From: a virus
Reading direction: 5' to 3' (one strand)
DNA: 58,468 bases
IMG/VR virus record: IMGVR_UViG_3300003322_000857
Span: 1-58,468 of that record
Below the pieces are notes generated by a model that did no database searches, was not told the origin of the DNA, and saw nothing but the letters and a program-made list of their open reading frames with translations. Every line of letters begins with the position of its first letter. Position 1 is the first letter of the stretch. A program made the translations under genes and the position numbers. This document shows positions 51,092 to 57,733 of this stretch, in pieces.

Positions 51092-51367
51092 ATGCAAAAT
51101 AAAAAATTAACCGCAAAAGAAAAATGGCTATTAAAACCTGAAGATGAAAAGCTTTTTTCTATAGCACATCGTGCGATCATGAGTTTGCAGAGTTCTATTA
51201 CACAATATTATCCACTGTTAGGAAAACTAGATTTCGATGAGTATATAGAGGGTTGTAAGGCACAAATTGATTATATTCAAGATAAGTATATAAGACATTT
51301 TATGCCGGGTGATGCATTATATCCTGGCAAAGGAAAATATGGGACGGAAAGGGGAGAGGAACAGTAA
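51092..51367 (+). CDS. Small unknown protein
   Basis: 91 residues, helical, basic N-terminus. Leads directly into the paralog array (TAATG overlap with the next gene). Confidence 0.5.
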   Translation: MQNKKLTAKEKWLLKPEDEKLFSIAHRAIMSLQSSITQYYPLLGKLDFDEYIEGCKAQIDYIQDKYIRHFMPGDALYPGKGKYGTERGEEQ

Positions 51368-51675
51368 TGAATGATGAAAAAATTAAACAAAGGGCATCTG
51401 TTATATTAAGCGAAGATGCTTTTAAGCTGTCGAAACAAGCGCAACTTAATTTCTTAGAAACAATACAAAATAGTGAAATCTATAAAATAATTAAAGATGA
51501 TCCCGTTTTACTTGAGACGTTTGTAATTAATAGTGCTAGTAGTCTTATAGATAGAATACTTCGTGCTACGGCGATTAAATACGGTGGTCTAGATTTGCGT
51601 ATGTTAGATGGTTGCTTAAATCAAATTAGAAGTGGCTTAATAGAGCATTTTAATTCTGAAAAGGAAGAGTCATGA
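51367..51675 (+). CDS. Tandem ~100-residue family, copy 1 (most diverged)
   Basis: 102 residues. Shares with the following genes the size, helical make-up, a central 'FVINSASSLIDRIL' helix and a Glu/Ser-rich end. Similarity to the others is weak, so membership is tentative. Function unknown. Confidence 0.5.
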   Translation: MNDEKIKQRASVILSEDAFKLSKQAQLNFLETIQNSEIYKIIKDDPVLLETFVINSASSLIDRILRATAIKYGGLDLRMLDGCLNQIRSGLIEHFNSEKEES

Positions 51676-52016
51676 TAAACCAAGATGAAAAAGCTTTGCC
51701 AGATCATATTTTATTAGCCGATGACTGGACCAAAAACTTAGTTAATAAAATAAGCGATGAAGTATTTAGAATTATACATTCTGTTGACTGTAACGATATA
51801 AATAAAGTTTTTAATGAAATTAATCTAAGAGAAGATGAAAAAAAATTTAGTTTTGTTATGACAATTTTAAGTAGTGTAATGTGTGCGGCATTGTCTGGCA
51901 TTAAAAATAGTGATGGCACAAAAGATGAAACGAGAAAGTTAATTGCTATTATTTTAAAAAACTTTATTGATGGTGTATGGAAAAACATGAACGAAAACGA
52001 TTCGGCTTTACATTAA
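51672..52016 (+). CDS. Tandem ~100-residue family, copy 2
   Basis: 114 residues. Family order visible: I-x-x-I-x-H-S-V start helix, KKFSFVMTILSSVMCAALSG central helix, KNFIDGVWKNMNENDSALH end. Closest to copy 3. Four-base ATGA overlap with copy 1. Function unknown. Confidence 0.6.
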   Translation: MINQDEKALPDHILLADDWTKNLVNKISDEVFRIIHSVDCNDINKVFNEINLREDEKKFSFVMTILSSVMCAALSGIKNSDGTKDETRKLIAIILKNFIDGVWKNMNENDSALH

Positions 52017-52026
52017 GGGGCAATTA

Positions 52027-52332
52027 ATGAGCGATAAAAAAGATTGTGCTTTTTTTGAAAAAATTTGCAATGGAATTGGCGATATTTTAAATTCTATTAA
52101 GTCGGAAGATCTCAAGAGAATCTATAAAGAGTCAGGTATGTCTCCAAAAGAGGCAAAAGTAAGCTTTGCATTTGGTATTTTAAGTCATGTGCTTTCAAAT
52201 ATAATAGTTAATCTTCCTAAACCGCCTGAGATTGGAAGAGAAGATAAAGTAAAATTTTATTCTTTTCTTATAAAGAATTTTACAGATACAACATGGCAGT
52301 TCATAAACGAATCAGATTCTCAAATACATTAA
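52027..52332 (+). CDS. Tandem ~100-residue family, copy 3
   Basis: 101 residues: ICNGIGDILNSIKSEDLKRI, VSFAFGILSHVLSNII, then KNFTDTTWQFINESDSQIH. Aligns with copy 2 over the full length; upstream TTAAGGGGCAATTA resembles the starts of copies 4 and 5. Confidence 0.6.
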   Translation: MSDKKDCAFFEKICNGIGDILNSIKSEDLKRIYKESGMSPKEAKVSFAFGILSHVLSNIIVNLPKPPEIGREDKVKFYSFLIKNFTDTTWQFINESDSQIH

Positions 52333-52342
52333 GGGGTAATTT

Positions 52343-52678
52343 ATGGCGCAAAGCGAATATTATGATGGTGAGACGATAAGAGCAGGATTCTTGACAGAAC
52401 AAAGCGATTTAGGGAAGCATGTTGTAACTGTCCTTAATAAATTAGTTAATATTCTTGAAGCTTATTACTTTATGAATAGAGAATCTATTCAACAATCTAC
52501 TGATGATGGTATGAATCCGCAGTTATCTTTTTACTCTAGCGTCATTTATTCTTTGGTAATGTCAGTTTTTGGGTCTGCGGCAAAGAATATAACGGATGAT
52601 AAATCAATTCGAGCCAAATATATAGATGAGGTTATGCATGAGATTCGGAATCGTTTAGATAATGTGTTGTTAAAATAA
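52343..52678 (+). CDS. Tandem ~100-residue family, copy 4
   Basis: 111 residues: LNKLVNILEAYYFM, SFYSSVIYSLVMSVFGSAAK, C-terminal amphipathic helix. Same layout, diverged C-terminus without the NE-D-S-x-H end. AGGGG upstream. Confidence 0.55.
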   Translation: MAQSEYYDGETIRAGFLTEQSDLGKHVVTVLNKLVNILEAYYFMNRESIQQSTDDGMNPQLSFYSSVIYSLVMSVFGSAAKNITDDKSIRAKYIDEVMHEIRNRLDNVLLK

Positions 52679-52687
52679 GGGTTAATT

Positions 52688-52996
52688 ATGAGTCGCGAAA
52701 ATAAATATGAAGATAAAGCGCAAAAGATTACAGGGAAATATATTAATTCAATCATTAATATATTAAATTCTATTGAATCTGAAGAGCTAGAAATTTTGCA
52801 AAAAGGTTTTGATTTGTCTGAAGGAGGATCAAGAGCATATTTTATAAATAATGTTTTAAGTGCCGTGCTTGCATGTGCCATGATGTCTGGGATGCAAAAA
52901 GAGCTAAGAGAAGATTTTTTAGCTGTTTTTTGGAGTTTTACAAGGAGTAGAGTTAAAGAAATAGAGGAAAACGAATCATTACAAACGCAGCATTAA
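52688..52996 (+). CDS. Tandem ~100-residue family, copy 5
   Basis: 102 residues: INSIINILNSIESEELEIL, RAYFINNVLSAVLACAMMSG, then FWSFTRSRVKEIEENESLQT and a QH end. Its 3' end was copied to make the fragment at 53657-53740. Confidence 0.6.
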   Translation: MSRENKYEDKAQKITGKYINSIINILNSIESEELEILQKGFDLSEGGSRAYFINNVLSAVLACAMMSGMQKELREDFLAVFWSFTRSRVKEIEENESLQTQH

Positions 52997-53014
52997 GGAA
53001 GAGGGGAAAATTAA

Positions 53015-53323
53015 ATGTATCCAAATGAAGATGATATGAACTTAGCATTAGAAGTTATAAAGAAATACGGCAAAAAAATAAATAAATTATTTAATTCGGC
53101 TGATGAAAGTGATCGAGAAATCTTATTAAAAGGACTGGCTGGGGACGGTAGCCCTTTAAAGGCTAGATTTAGCTTTATGTTTCAAGTTTTAGCTGACGTT
53201 GTAACGCAAGAAATAACATGTACTTTTGATAAAAAAGAATGGACAAAATTAATATCATTGTTTAAAAAGACAGTAGATGTGAGATTTGAAGTGATAAAGT
53301 TAGAGGATAATGATTCTAAATAA
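53015..53323 (+). CDS. Tandem ~100-residue family, copy 6
   Basis: 102 residues: KKINKLFNSADESDREILLK, ARFSFMFQVLADVVTQEI, KKTVDVRFEVIKLEDNDSK. Same three-block layout. Function unknown. Confidence 0.55.
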   Translation: MYPNEDDMNLALEVIKKYGKKINKLFNSADESDREILLKGLAGDGSPLKARFSFMFQVLADVVTQEITCTFDKKEWTKLISLFKKTVDVRFEVIKLEDNDSK

Positions 53324-53341
53324 AATAAAGGGGTAAATCGA

Positions 53342-53644
53342 ATGGAGTGGTCAGATAAATATTTAGAAGCCGTTAGTGCAATATTAGATAGCTATACCCG
53401 CCAGATAGTTGATATATTAAATTCTACTGACGATATAGAGAAAAAATACCTTGAAACAATTTTTGATTTGAGAGGTGAAGCTGCTAGGATGCATTTTGTA
53501 AATTGTGTCATATCCAGAGTTTTCGCAAGAACTTTAATAGCATTTGCTAGCGAAGAAAAGTGGAGGCCTCTTTTGAATGTTTTTGTTTCTAGTGTGAATG
53601 AGAAGCTGGAAGGATATAAAGCGCATATTGGCGAAAAGCATTAA
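53342..53644 (+). CDS. Tandem ~100-residue family, copy 7
   Basis: 100 residues: RQIVDILNSTDDIEKKYLET, MHFVNCVISRVFARTLIA, then VSSVNEKLEGYKAHIGEKH. Best aligned with copies 5 and 6. Function unknown. Confidence 0.55.
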   Translation: MEWSDKYLEAVSAILDSYTRQIVDILNSTDDIEKKYLETIFDLRGEAARMHFVNCVISRVFARTLIAFASEEKWRPLLNVFVSSVNEKLEGYKAHIGEKH

Positions 53645-53656
53645 GGAGTAAATAAA

Positions 53657-53740
53657 ATGGGGTTTTCAATTTTTTTGAAATCTACATGGAATAGAGTTAA
53701 AGTATTAGAGGAAGACGAATCATTACAAACGCAGCATTGA
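53657..53740 (+). pseudogene. 27-codon fragment of copy 5
   Basis: A short frame whose last ~15 codons (RVKVLEEDESLQTQH) match the end of copy 5 (RVKEIEENESLQTQH), nearly base for base. AAGGAG lies 9 bases before its ATG. The front is unrelated. Marks a recent, incomplete duplication. Confidence 0.65.
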
Positions 53741-53781
53741 GTGGACTCATCAAAAACTAAACATTGATAGGGGGAAGTGGG

Positions 53782-54252
53782 GTGGAAAAACAATTTAATC
53801 AGAAAGAATTTTTTAAAAAAGTTGGCTTAAGTAATACGGTAGGTAAATCATATGATTTTCCAATTAATAATAATTTTGTAAATGATTTAATCTATAAGGT
53901 TACAGAACACTGTTTTAATTATATAAGGGATGCTATAGAAGAAAATCATGACAATATATTTTTAAAGGAAGTTTCTAGAAACGAAGCCGTAATCGGAGGA
54001 ATAAAAAAAACCATTAGACGTCATATTTTTATGGATTGTAGTTCTTTTTTATATTACCATGCAAGCCTTCATTCCGCAGACTGGGGTTTTTACATGGATA
54101 AAATGGAAAAAGAAATAGATGTTAGATTAAATTTCCTTAAAAATAATTTAAAAGAATATATTTCTGGAATGACAAAGCCAATTCCTGAAGAAGAAAAAGA
54201 AGCAATCAAAAACATGCTTATATTAAAGTTTGATGTGAACGAAAAGCATTAA
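53782..54252 (+). CDS. Unknown helical protein, possible distant family member
   Basis: 156 residues if GTG 53782 is used (GGGGGAAG just upstream). Helical, with CFNYIRDAIEENHDNIF and a C-terminal ..NEKH end like copy 7. The relation to the array is suggested by position and end only. Confidence 0.5.
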   Translation: MEKQFNQKEFFKKVGLSNTVGKSYDFPINNNFVNDLIYKVTEHCFNYIRDAIEENHDNIFLKEVSRNEAVIGGIKKTIRRHIFMDCSSFLYYHASLHSADWGFYMDKMEKEIDVRLNFLKNNLKEYISGMTKPIPEEEKEAIKNMLILKFDVNEKH

Positions 54253-54264
54253 GGAGTAAACAAT

Positions 54265-54408
54265 ATGTCGGCAGATTGTTATAGTTCTATTGCAGTAGTT
54301 ATTTCGATTATTTTTAAACTAACGGTGACTGTATGTTTAATAATATGGCTTTTTGTAATAAAAAAAAAGATGAAACCAAAAGAATTAAAGCAAAATATGA
54401 AGAAATAA
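54265..54408 (+). CDS. Tiny membrane protein
   Basis: 47 residues: hydrophobic segment ~8-32, then a Lys-rich tail (KKKMKPKELKQNMKK). AAGGAG lies 8 bases before the ATG. Overlaps the next gene by 76 bases in another frame. Confidence 0.55.
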   Translation: MSADCYSSIAVVISIIFKLTVTVCLIIWLFVIKKKMKPKELKQNMKK

Positions 54409-54611
54409 CTTCACCAAAAATTACCGGAATGATAGTTTTTTGCAAACGTCTTAGAAATTTTTATTATTGGCACAACGAATGGCTATGTATATCTCTGATC
54501 AATAAAAAATGCGAAGATGTTATTCATGAGTACTATAGGATTTGTAATGATATGAAATATTTAGAAAGGGTAGATCTACTTAATCGTGAGATAAAGAAAG
54601 GTAAATCTTAG
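54333..54611 (+). CDS. Unknown basic protein
   Basis: 92 residues, Lys/Tyr/Cys-rich. No good ribosome-binding site at the first ATG; it may be made by coupling to the gene it overlaps. An ATG four codons later is an alternative start. Confidence 0.45.
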   Translation: MFNNMAFCNKKKDETKRIKAKYEEITSPKITGMIVFCKRLRNFYYWHNEWLCISLINKKCEDVIHEYYRICNDMKYLERVDLLNREIKKGKS

Positions 54612-54656
54612 GGGTGATTATAATGATTATCACCACTAAGGAATTTGGGGGTAAAA

Positions 54657-54923
54657 ATGGATAGCAAACAAAAAATTAAATATTTATCTGATAAAGGATT
54701 TAGTTTAGGTGACCTTGTTACTTTTCGCGTAGAAAATCAATGTTCAGGAGGATATTTAGGGCCAAATAAGGGATTTTTAATAATGCCATCTTCAGGAGAA
54801 GACCCATATATATTGTGTAACGGATGGACGGGAGACTCTTTTGTGATGTCGATTGACAAGGGGTATGATGCTTATATTGGATCAATAAAACATTGGAAAC
54901 CAAAGTCAGATAGTAAGGAGTAA
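54657..54923 (+). CDS. Small beta-rich protein, unknown
   Basis: 88 residues from ATG 54657 (GGGGG five bases upstream). First 17 residues helical, then beta with GYLGPNKGFLIMPSSGEDP, a small SH3-like pattern. A 22-base imperfect palindrome (6-bp arms GGTGAT/ATCACC) at 54614-54635 precedes it. Unknown. Confidence 0.5.
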   Translation: MDSKQKIKYLSDKGFSLGDLVTFRVENQCSGGYLGPNKGFLIMPSSGEDPYILCNGWTGDSFVMSIDKGYDAYIGSIKHWKPKSDSKE

Positions 54924-54928
54924 TAACT

Positions 54929-55273
54929 ATGCAACAAAATGGTTTAAGTGAACAACAATTAAATCTTTTAGATAATATCAAAAGTAGATGTAAAAACTTG
55001 AAAACCTTTCCTTGGGAGGGAGAAGCAAAAAATGTATTACATCTAGATACACGAAATGCAAGATATTTAAACGAATCTTTAGACAGAATTATATTGTCAG
55101 TGAATCAGATAAAATATAGCAGCTCAATAGATCCTGTCTTCAAAGAATTTTTAGATGATCCAGAAAATGAAACTGTAGGAGTTTTTGATCTAAAAGTTGG
55201 AAAATTATTTAAAAAACTAATTGAAAAAGTAATTACGTTAGAACAAACTATAGAGGAATTGAAATCTAAATAA
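54929..55273 (+). CDS. Unknown helical protein
   Basis: 114 residues; helical, with a C-terminal coiled coil (KLIEKVITLEQTIEELKSK). AAGGAG precedes the ATG. Last gene before a new internal promoter. Unknown. Confidence 0.5.
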   Translation: MQQNGLSEQQLNLLDNIKSRCKNLKTFPWEGEAKNVLHLDTRNARYLNESLDRIILSVNQIKYSSSIDPVFKEFLDDPENETVGVFDLKVGKLFKKLIEKVITLEQTIEELKSK

Positions 55274-55287
55274 TTCTCTTGTATAAT
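55259..55287 (+). promoter_or_regulatory. Near-consensus promoter
   Basis: TTGAAA 55259-55264, exact 17-base spacer, TATAAT 55282-55287, 28 bases before ATG 55316. Confidence 0.7.
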
Positions 55288-55315
55288 GCGCGTTCATACT
55301 TTAGGAGAATTGTCT

Positions 55316-55609
55316 ATGTCTAAACCGCTCGATGCTGCGCGCAAATATTTAGAGGAACAACGTTCTAAACTTCAATCACCGCCCTCCTCTCAACAATCAA
55401 CACCTGCGTCATCTACGCAGTCATCCCCTTCTGCTAATTCAGCTACTCCAAAAGATCCAGACGGATTGGAGATAGTAACTATTAATTTCAAAGCTTTTAG
55501 AAAGCAAAAGTTGATAGAAAGTCTAACTCCATTTGGTATTACTTATAATGACCTATCTCAATTAAATAGGATTGAACCTAAAGGTAGGTATATCTTTATA
55601 AATAGATAG
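55316..55609 (+). CDS. Unknown protein with Ser/Pro/Gln linker
   Basis: 97 residues from ATG 55316 (AGGAG eight bases upstream). Short N-terminal helix, a disordered Ser/Pro/Gln/Thr stretch (~18-45), then a compact C-terminal domain (LEIVTINFKAFRKQKLIES). Monocistronic, with promoter before and hairpin after. Unknown. Confidence 0.55.
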   Translation: MSKPLDAARKYLEEQRSKLQSPPSSQQSTPASSTQSSPSANSATPKDPDGLEIVTINFKAFRKQKLIESLTPFGITYNDLSQLNRIEPKGRYIFINR

Positions 55610-55714
55610 TCTCACATAATCTATAGGTAATATCCTACATTTTAAATCGTCACGAGATTATATTCTTAAATGGAAGGGATTCACTTGCTATCAAGGATGA
55701 TGGCTATTTCCTGT

Positions 55715-55753
55715 CCTTGCGCTTAAGCTGATCCTCTTAAGTGCAAGGATTTT
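55715..55753 (+). terminator. Strong hairpin, probable terminator
   Basis: CCTTGCGCTTAAG (55715-55727), 8-base loop, CTTAAGTGCAAGG (55736-55748): 13-bp stem with one G-U pair, followed by ATTTT. Lies 21 bases before the tRNA-like sequence; 55610-55714 holds nothing else recognisable. Confidence 0.6.
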
Positions 55754-55773
55754 GGGATTATTTGCATTTTTAG

Positions 55774-55848
55774 GGGGCGGTAGCTCATTTGGGAGAGTAC
55801 TGCATGTTATGCATGCGGAGGTGGCCAGTTCAAAACTGGCGGGCCCCT
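55774..55848 (+). tRNA. tRNA-like RNA, anticodon unclear
   Basis: About 75 bases. Good D arm (GCTC/GAGT with T8-A9), good T arm GCCAG-TTCAAAA-CTGGC. Acceptor GGGGCGG against GGGCCCC pairs 5 of 7. The anticodon arm CTGCA...TGCGG closes a 9-base loop TGTTATGCA (or 6 bp with loop GTTATGC), so the anticodon could be GUU or UAU. No encoded CCA. A diverged, possibly non-functional or unusual-loop tRNA. Confidence 0.5.
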
Positions 55849-55871
55849 TCACTACAAGGAATGTACAAAGC

Positions 55872-56285
55872 ATGAATGCTCAAGATTCAGTTGAATTTTG
55901 CAAAGGAGTTCTTAGTATTTCGGAAGTGGTCAACACTGCTTTTCATCTGGAAAAACTTTCTAAAAATATGGGGATTGAAAAAAAGCCCTATCTCATTGAA
56001 GCATCAAAAGACACACATACTATTAATGATATAAACGTTAATTTTGAATTGCCAATTATTTATAATTATGAAATAGTTTCTGACTTGATAGATAGCTATC
56101 TTATATCTATCGGAAAAGTCTATTCAAATTTTAAAGAGCCAATCATTCAGAAATTTATAATCGATATAAAGACAAATGATAAATATACCTGTTATCTTTT
56201 GAATATACAGATAAGCATTGCATTACCAAAAAACGATTCCCTGAAAAGTATTTATCAGTCTCAAGAAAGACTGCATCTGTATTAA
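55872..56285 (+). CDS. Unknown protein, possible pair with 56313-56729
   Basis: 137 residues from ATG 55872; the longer frame to 55752 runs through the tRNA-like RNA and was rejected. AAGGA lies 11 bases upstream. Mixed alpha/beta; helix SDLIDSYLISIGKVY then strands. Layout similar to the next gene. Unknown. Confidence 0.5.
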   Translation: MNAQDSVEFCKGVLSISEVVNTAFHLEKLSKNMGIEKKPYLIEASKDTHTINDINVNFELPIIYNYEIVSDLIDSYLISIGKVYSNFKEPIIQKFIIDIKTNDKYTCYLLNIQISIALPKNDSLKSIYQSQERLHLY

Positions 56286-56312
56286 TTAACCACTGACAAC
56301 AAGGAAGTTGTA

Positions 56313-56729
56313 ATGTCCTGTAATTTTGAATTGTCTGATAGTGATATCAAAAATATTAAAAAAAAGTTGTGCTCCAAAATAAAAATAGAAAATATCAACG
56401 TAGCTGAATTAGAAAGTATACAAGAATATGATTCGTTTGTTAGGCAGATTGATAATTCAAAGATATGCGTACAAGAAAGATTCCCTATAAAAATAGAATT
56501 AGATAGAGCTTATTGTTTTGACGAAAACAAATTCCAAGAAAGAATGTCAAAGCTAATAGAGTTTTGTAGTGAGTTTATTGCAGAAGATATTAATAATTTC
56601 ATAGTAAAACATAATTGCCGAAAAATATATTTAAGAAACTTTAGTTTATCCATTTATGGAGATTTTTCTTCAGCAAACTATCACGTAGATATGGCAACAC
56701 GAATAATGTTTGTAGTTGATAAACAGTAA
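56313..56729 (+). CDS. Unknown protein
   Basis: 138 residues; AAGGAAG precedes the ATG. Like its neighbour: acidic N-terminal half, long helix (ERMSKLIEFCSEFIAEDI), then beta strands with a basic loop (NCRKIYLRNFSLSIYG). Possibly a distant paralog. Unknown. Confidence 0.5.
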   Translation: MSCNFELSDSDIKNIKKKLCSKIKIENINVAELESIQEYDSFVRQIDNSKICVQERFPIKIELDRAYCFDENKFQERMSKLIEFCSEFIAEDINNFIVKHNCRKIYLRNFSLSIYGDFSSANYHVDMATRIMFVVDKQ

Positions 56730-56746
56730 TGACTATTTATCAACTA
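56713..56746. terminator. Hairpin between convergent genes
   Basis: TAGTTGATAAA (56713-56723) pairs with TTTATCAACTA (56736-56746), 11 bp, 12-base loop that contains the stop of 56313-56729. Neither side has a clear T run; may act on both strands. Confidence 0.45.
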
Positions 56747-56758
56747 TTGTCAGTGATA

Positions 56759-57100
56759 TTAGGCGCTCTTAAAGTGATCAATATCAGGGTTCTCAAATTT
56801 GTTTCCAATAACTTCTACAAGATCAGGATTAGTTAAAAAAAATTCTTTCCCAAGTTCAATAGGCTTACCATGACTTAAATGGCCTGACATATCCCATGAC
56901 TTCACAATATCTCCTTCCCACATATCTTTGCCGTTCTTATCCTTCCCATGAAGTTTCATAAATACGTAATCCTCATTGGAAAGAATTTTATTTAAATCAA
57001 CATCTCTAGGATCTTCAAACCCAAAAGTATTTTCATGAAAACTTAAATCATAAATCATTTTCTTTTGTGTCTTATCCCAATATCTAAATTTATAAGCCAT
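56759..57100 (-). CDS. YopX-family protein
   Basis: 113 residues with the family pattern: FRYWDKTQKKMIYD at the start, KLHGKDKNGKDMWEGDIVKS in the middle, and EVIGNKFENPDI at the end. YopX-like proteins are common in phages and their role is not established. AGGAGGG lies 9 bases upstream. Confidence 0.85.
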   Translation of the reverse strand: MAYKFRYWDKTQKKMIYDLSFHENTFGFEDPRDVDLNKILSNEDYVFMKLHGKDKNGKDMWEGDIVKSWDMSGHLSHGKPIELGKEFFLTNPDLVEVIGNKFENPDIDHFKSA

Positions 57101-57102
57101 AA

Positions 57103-57174
57103 TTAATTACCCTCCTGTAATTCACGCAGAACCTCATATTCATATCTATTTCTATCGTCCACATCTTCTTCCAT
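57103..57174 (-). CDS. Possible 23-residue leader-type protein
   Basis: ATG 57174 with GGGG upstream, very acidic (MEEDVDDRNRYEYEVLREL). Its end carries the ribosome-binding site of the YopX gene. May be a coupling peptide rather than a functional protein. Confidence 0.4.
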   Translation of the reverse strand: MEEDVDDRNRYEYEVLRELQEGN

Positions 57175-57175
57175 A

Positions 57176-57484
57176 TTACCATCCCCTTATATTTTGTTCG
57201 CTAATATCTTTTATTATAGATTCTGTAGTGACTTTATCATCTAGAAAAAATGATTCTATATCTTCTATAGATTCAAGTAATAGTTCAAATGATGACCTAC
57301 CTAAATCGTTATTTTCTAAAGCTTGCCGTGCATTTTTTCTGATTAAATTCATGATTTTGTAAGCCCGAACCAACCTATCTTGATAATTAAATTCAGCTGG
57401 ATGATTAGTAAATTCACTTTCACGCGCAATATATACCTCTTTTATAGTAAAAGGTTTTGTATAAAAACGTCTTACAAATTTCAT
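57176..57484 (-). CDS. Unknown helical protein
   Basis: 102 residues from ATG 57484 (GAGGGGG five bases upstream). Basic N-terminus, then helices (RAYKIMNLIRKNARQALEN, FELLLESIEDIESFF). Two bases after the RHH gene stop. Unknown. Confidence 0.55.
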   Translation of the reverse strand: MKFVRRFYTKPFTIKEVYIARESEFTNHPAEFNYQDRLVRAYKIMNLIRKNARQALENNDLGRSSFELLLESIEDIESFFLDDKVTTESIIKDISEQNIRGW

Positions 57485-57486
57485 TA

Positions 57487-57654
57487 TTACCCCCTCTTCT
57501 TCTCTCGCTCGATACCCTCTCTCATCCACTTTCTAACCATATCCGATCCATTAAGGTTATATTTTTTAGCTATTTTCTGGGCCTGCTCCCAGTCACGAAC
57601 ATCTAAAAAAACAGTGGTTCTAAATATATTTAAAGATTTACTTTTATTAACCAT
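57487..57654 (-). CDS. Small ribbon-helix-helix-like protein
   Basis: 55 residues from ATG 57654; an earlier in-frame ATG (57690) would overlap the divergent promoter. Strand RTTVFLDV then helices DWEQAQKIAKKYN and SDMVRKWMREGIEREKKR. Likely controls the divergent promoter region 57655-57733. Confidence 0.55.
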   Translation of the reverse strand: MVNKSKSLNIFRTTVFLDVRDWEQAQKIAKKYNLNGSDMVRKWMREGIEREKKRG

Positions 57655-57668
57655 TTTAAAAAAACCTA

Positions 57669-57697
57669 TTGACAGACATACAATAAGCATATATTAT
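57669..57697 (+). promoter_or_regulatory. Promoter of the ATPase gene
   Basis: TTGACA 57669-57674, 17-base spacer, TATTAT 57692-57697. The -10 lies in CATATATTATATG, a 13-base palindrome (57689-57701). Confidence 0.65.
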
Positions 57698-57733
57698 ATG
57701 TTTATATATTAAATGTCAAGAGGAGAATTGAGG

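Noticed and set aside
55752-55871. A longer start for the 55872-56285 gene
   Set aside because: It would translate the whole tRNA-like sequence and the terminator hairpin tail; the ATG at 55872 fits better.
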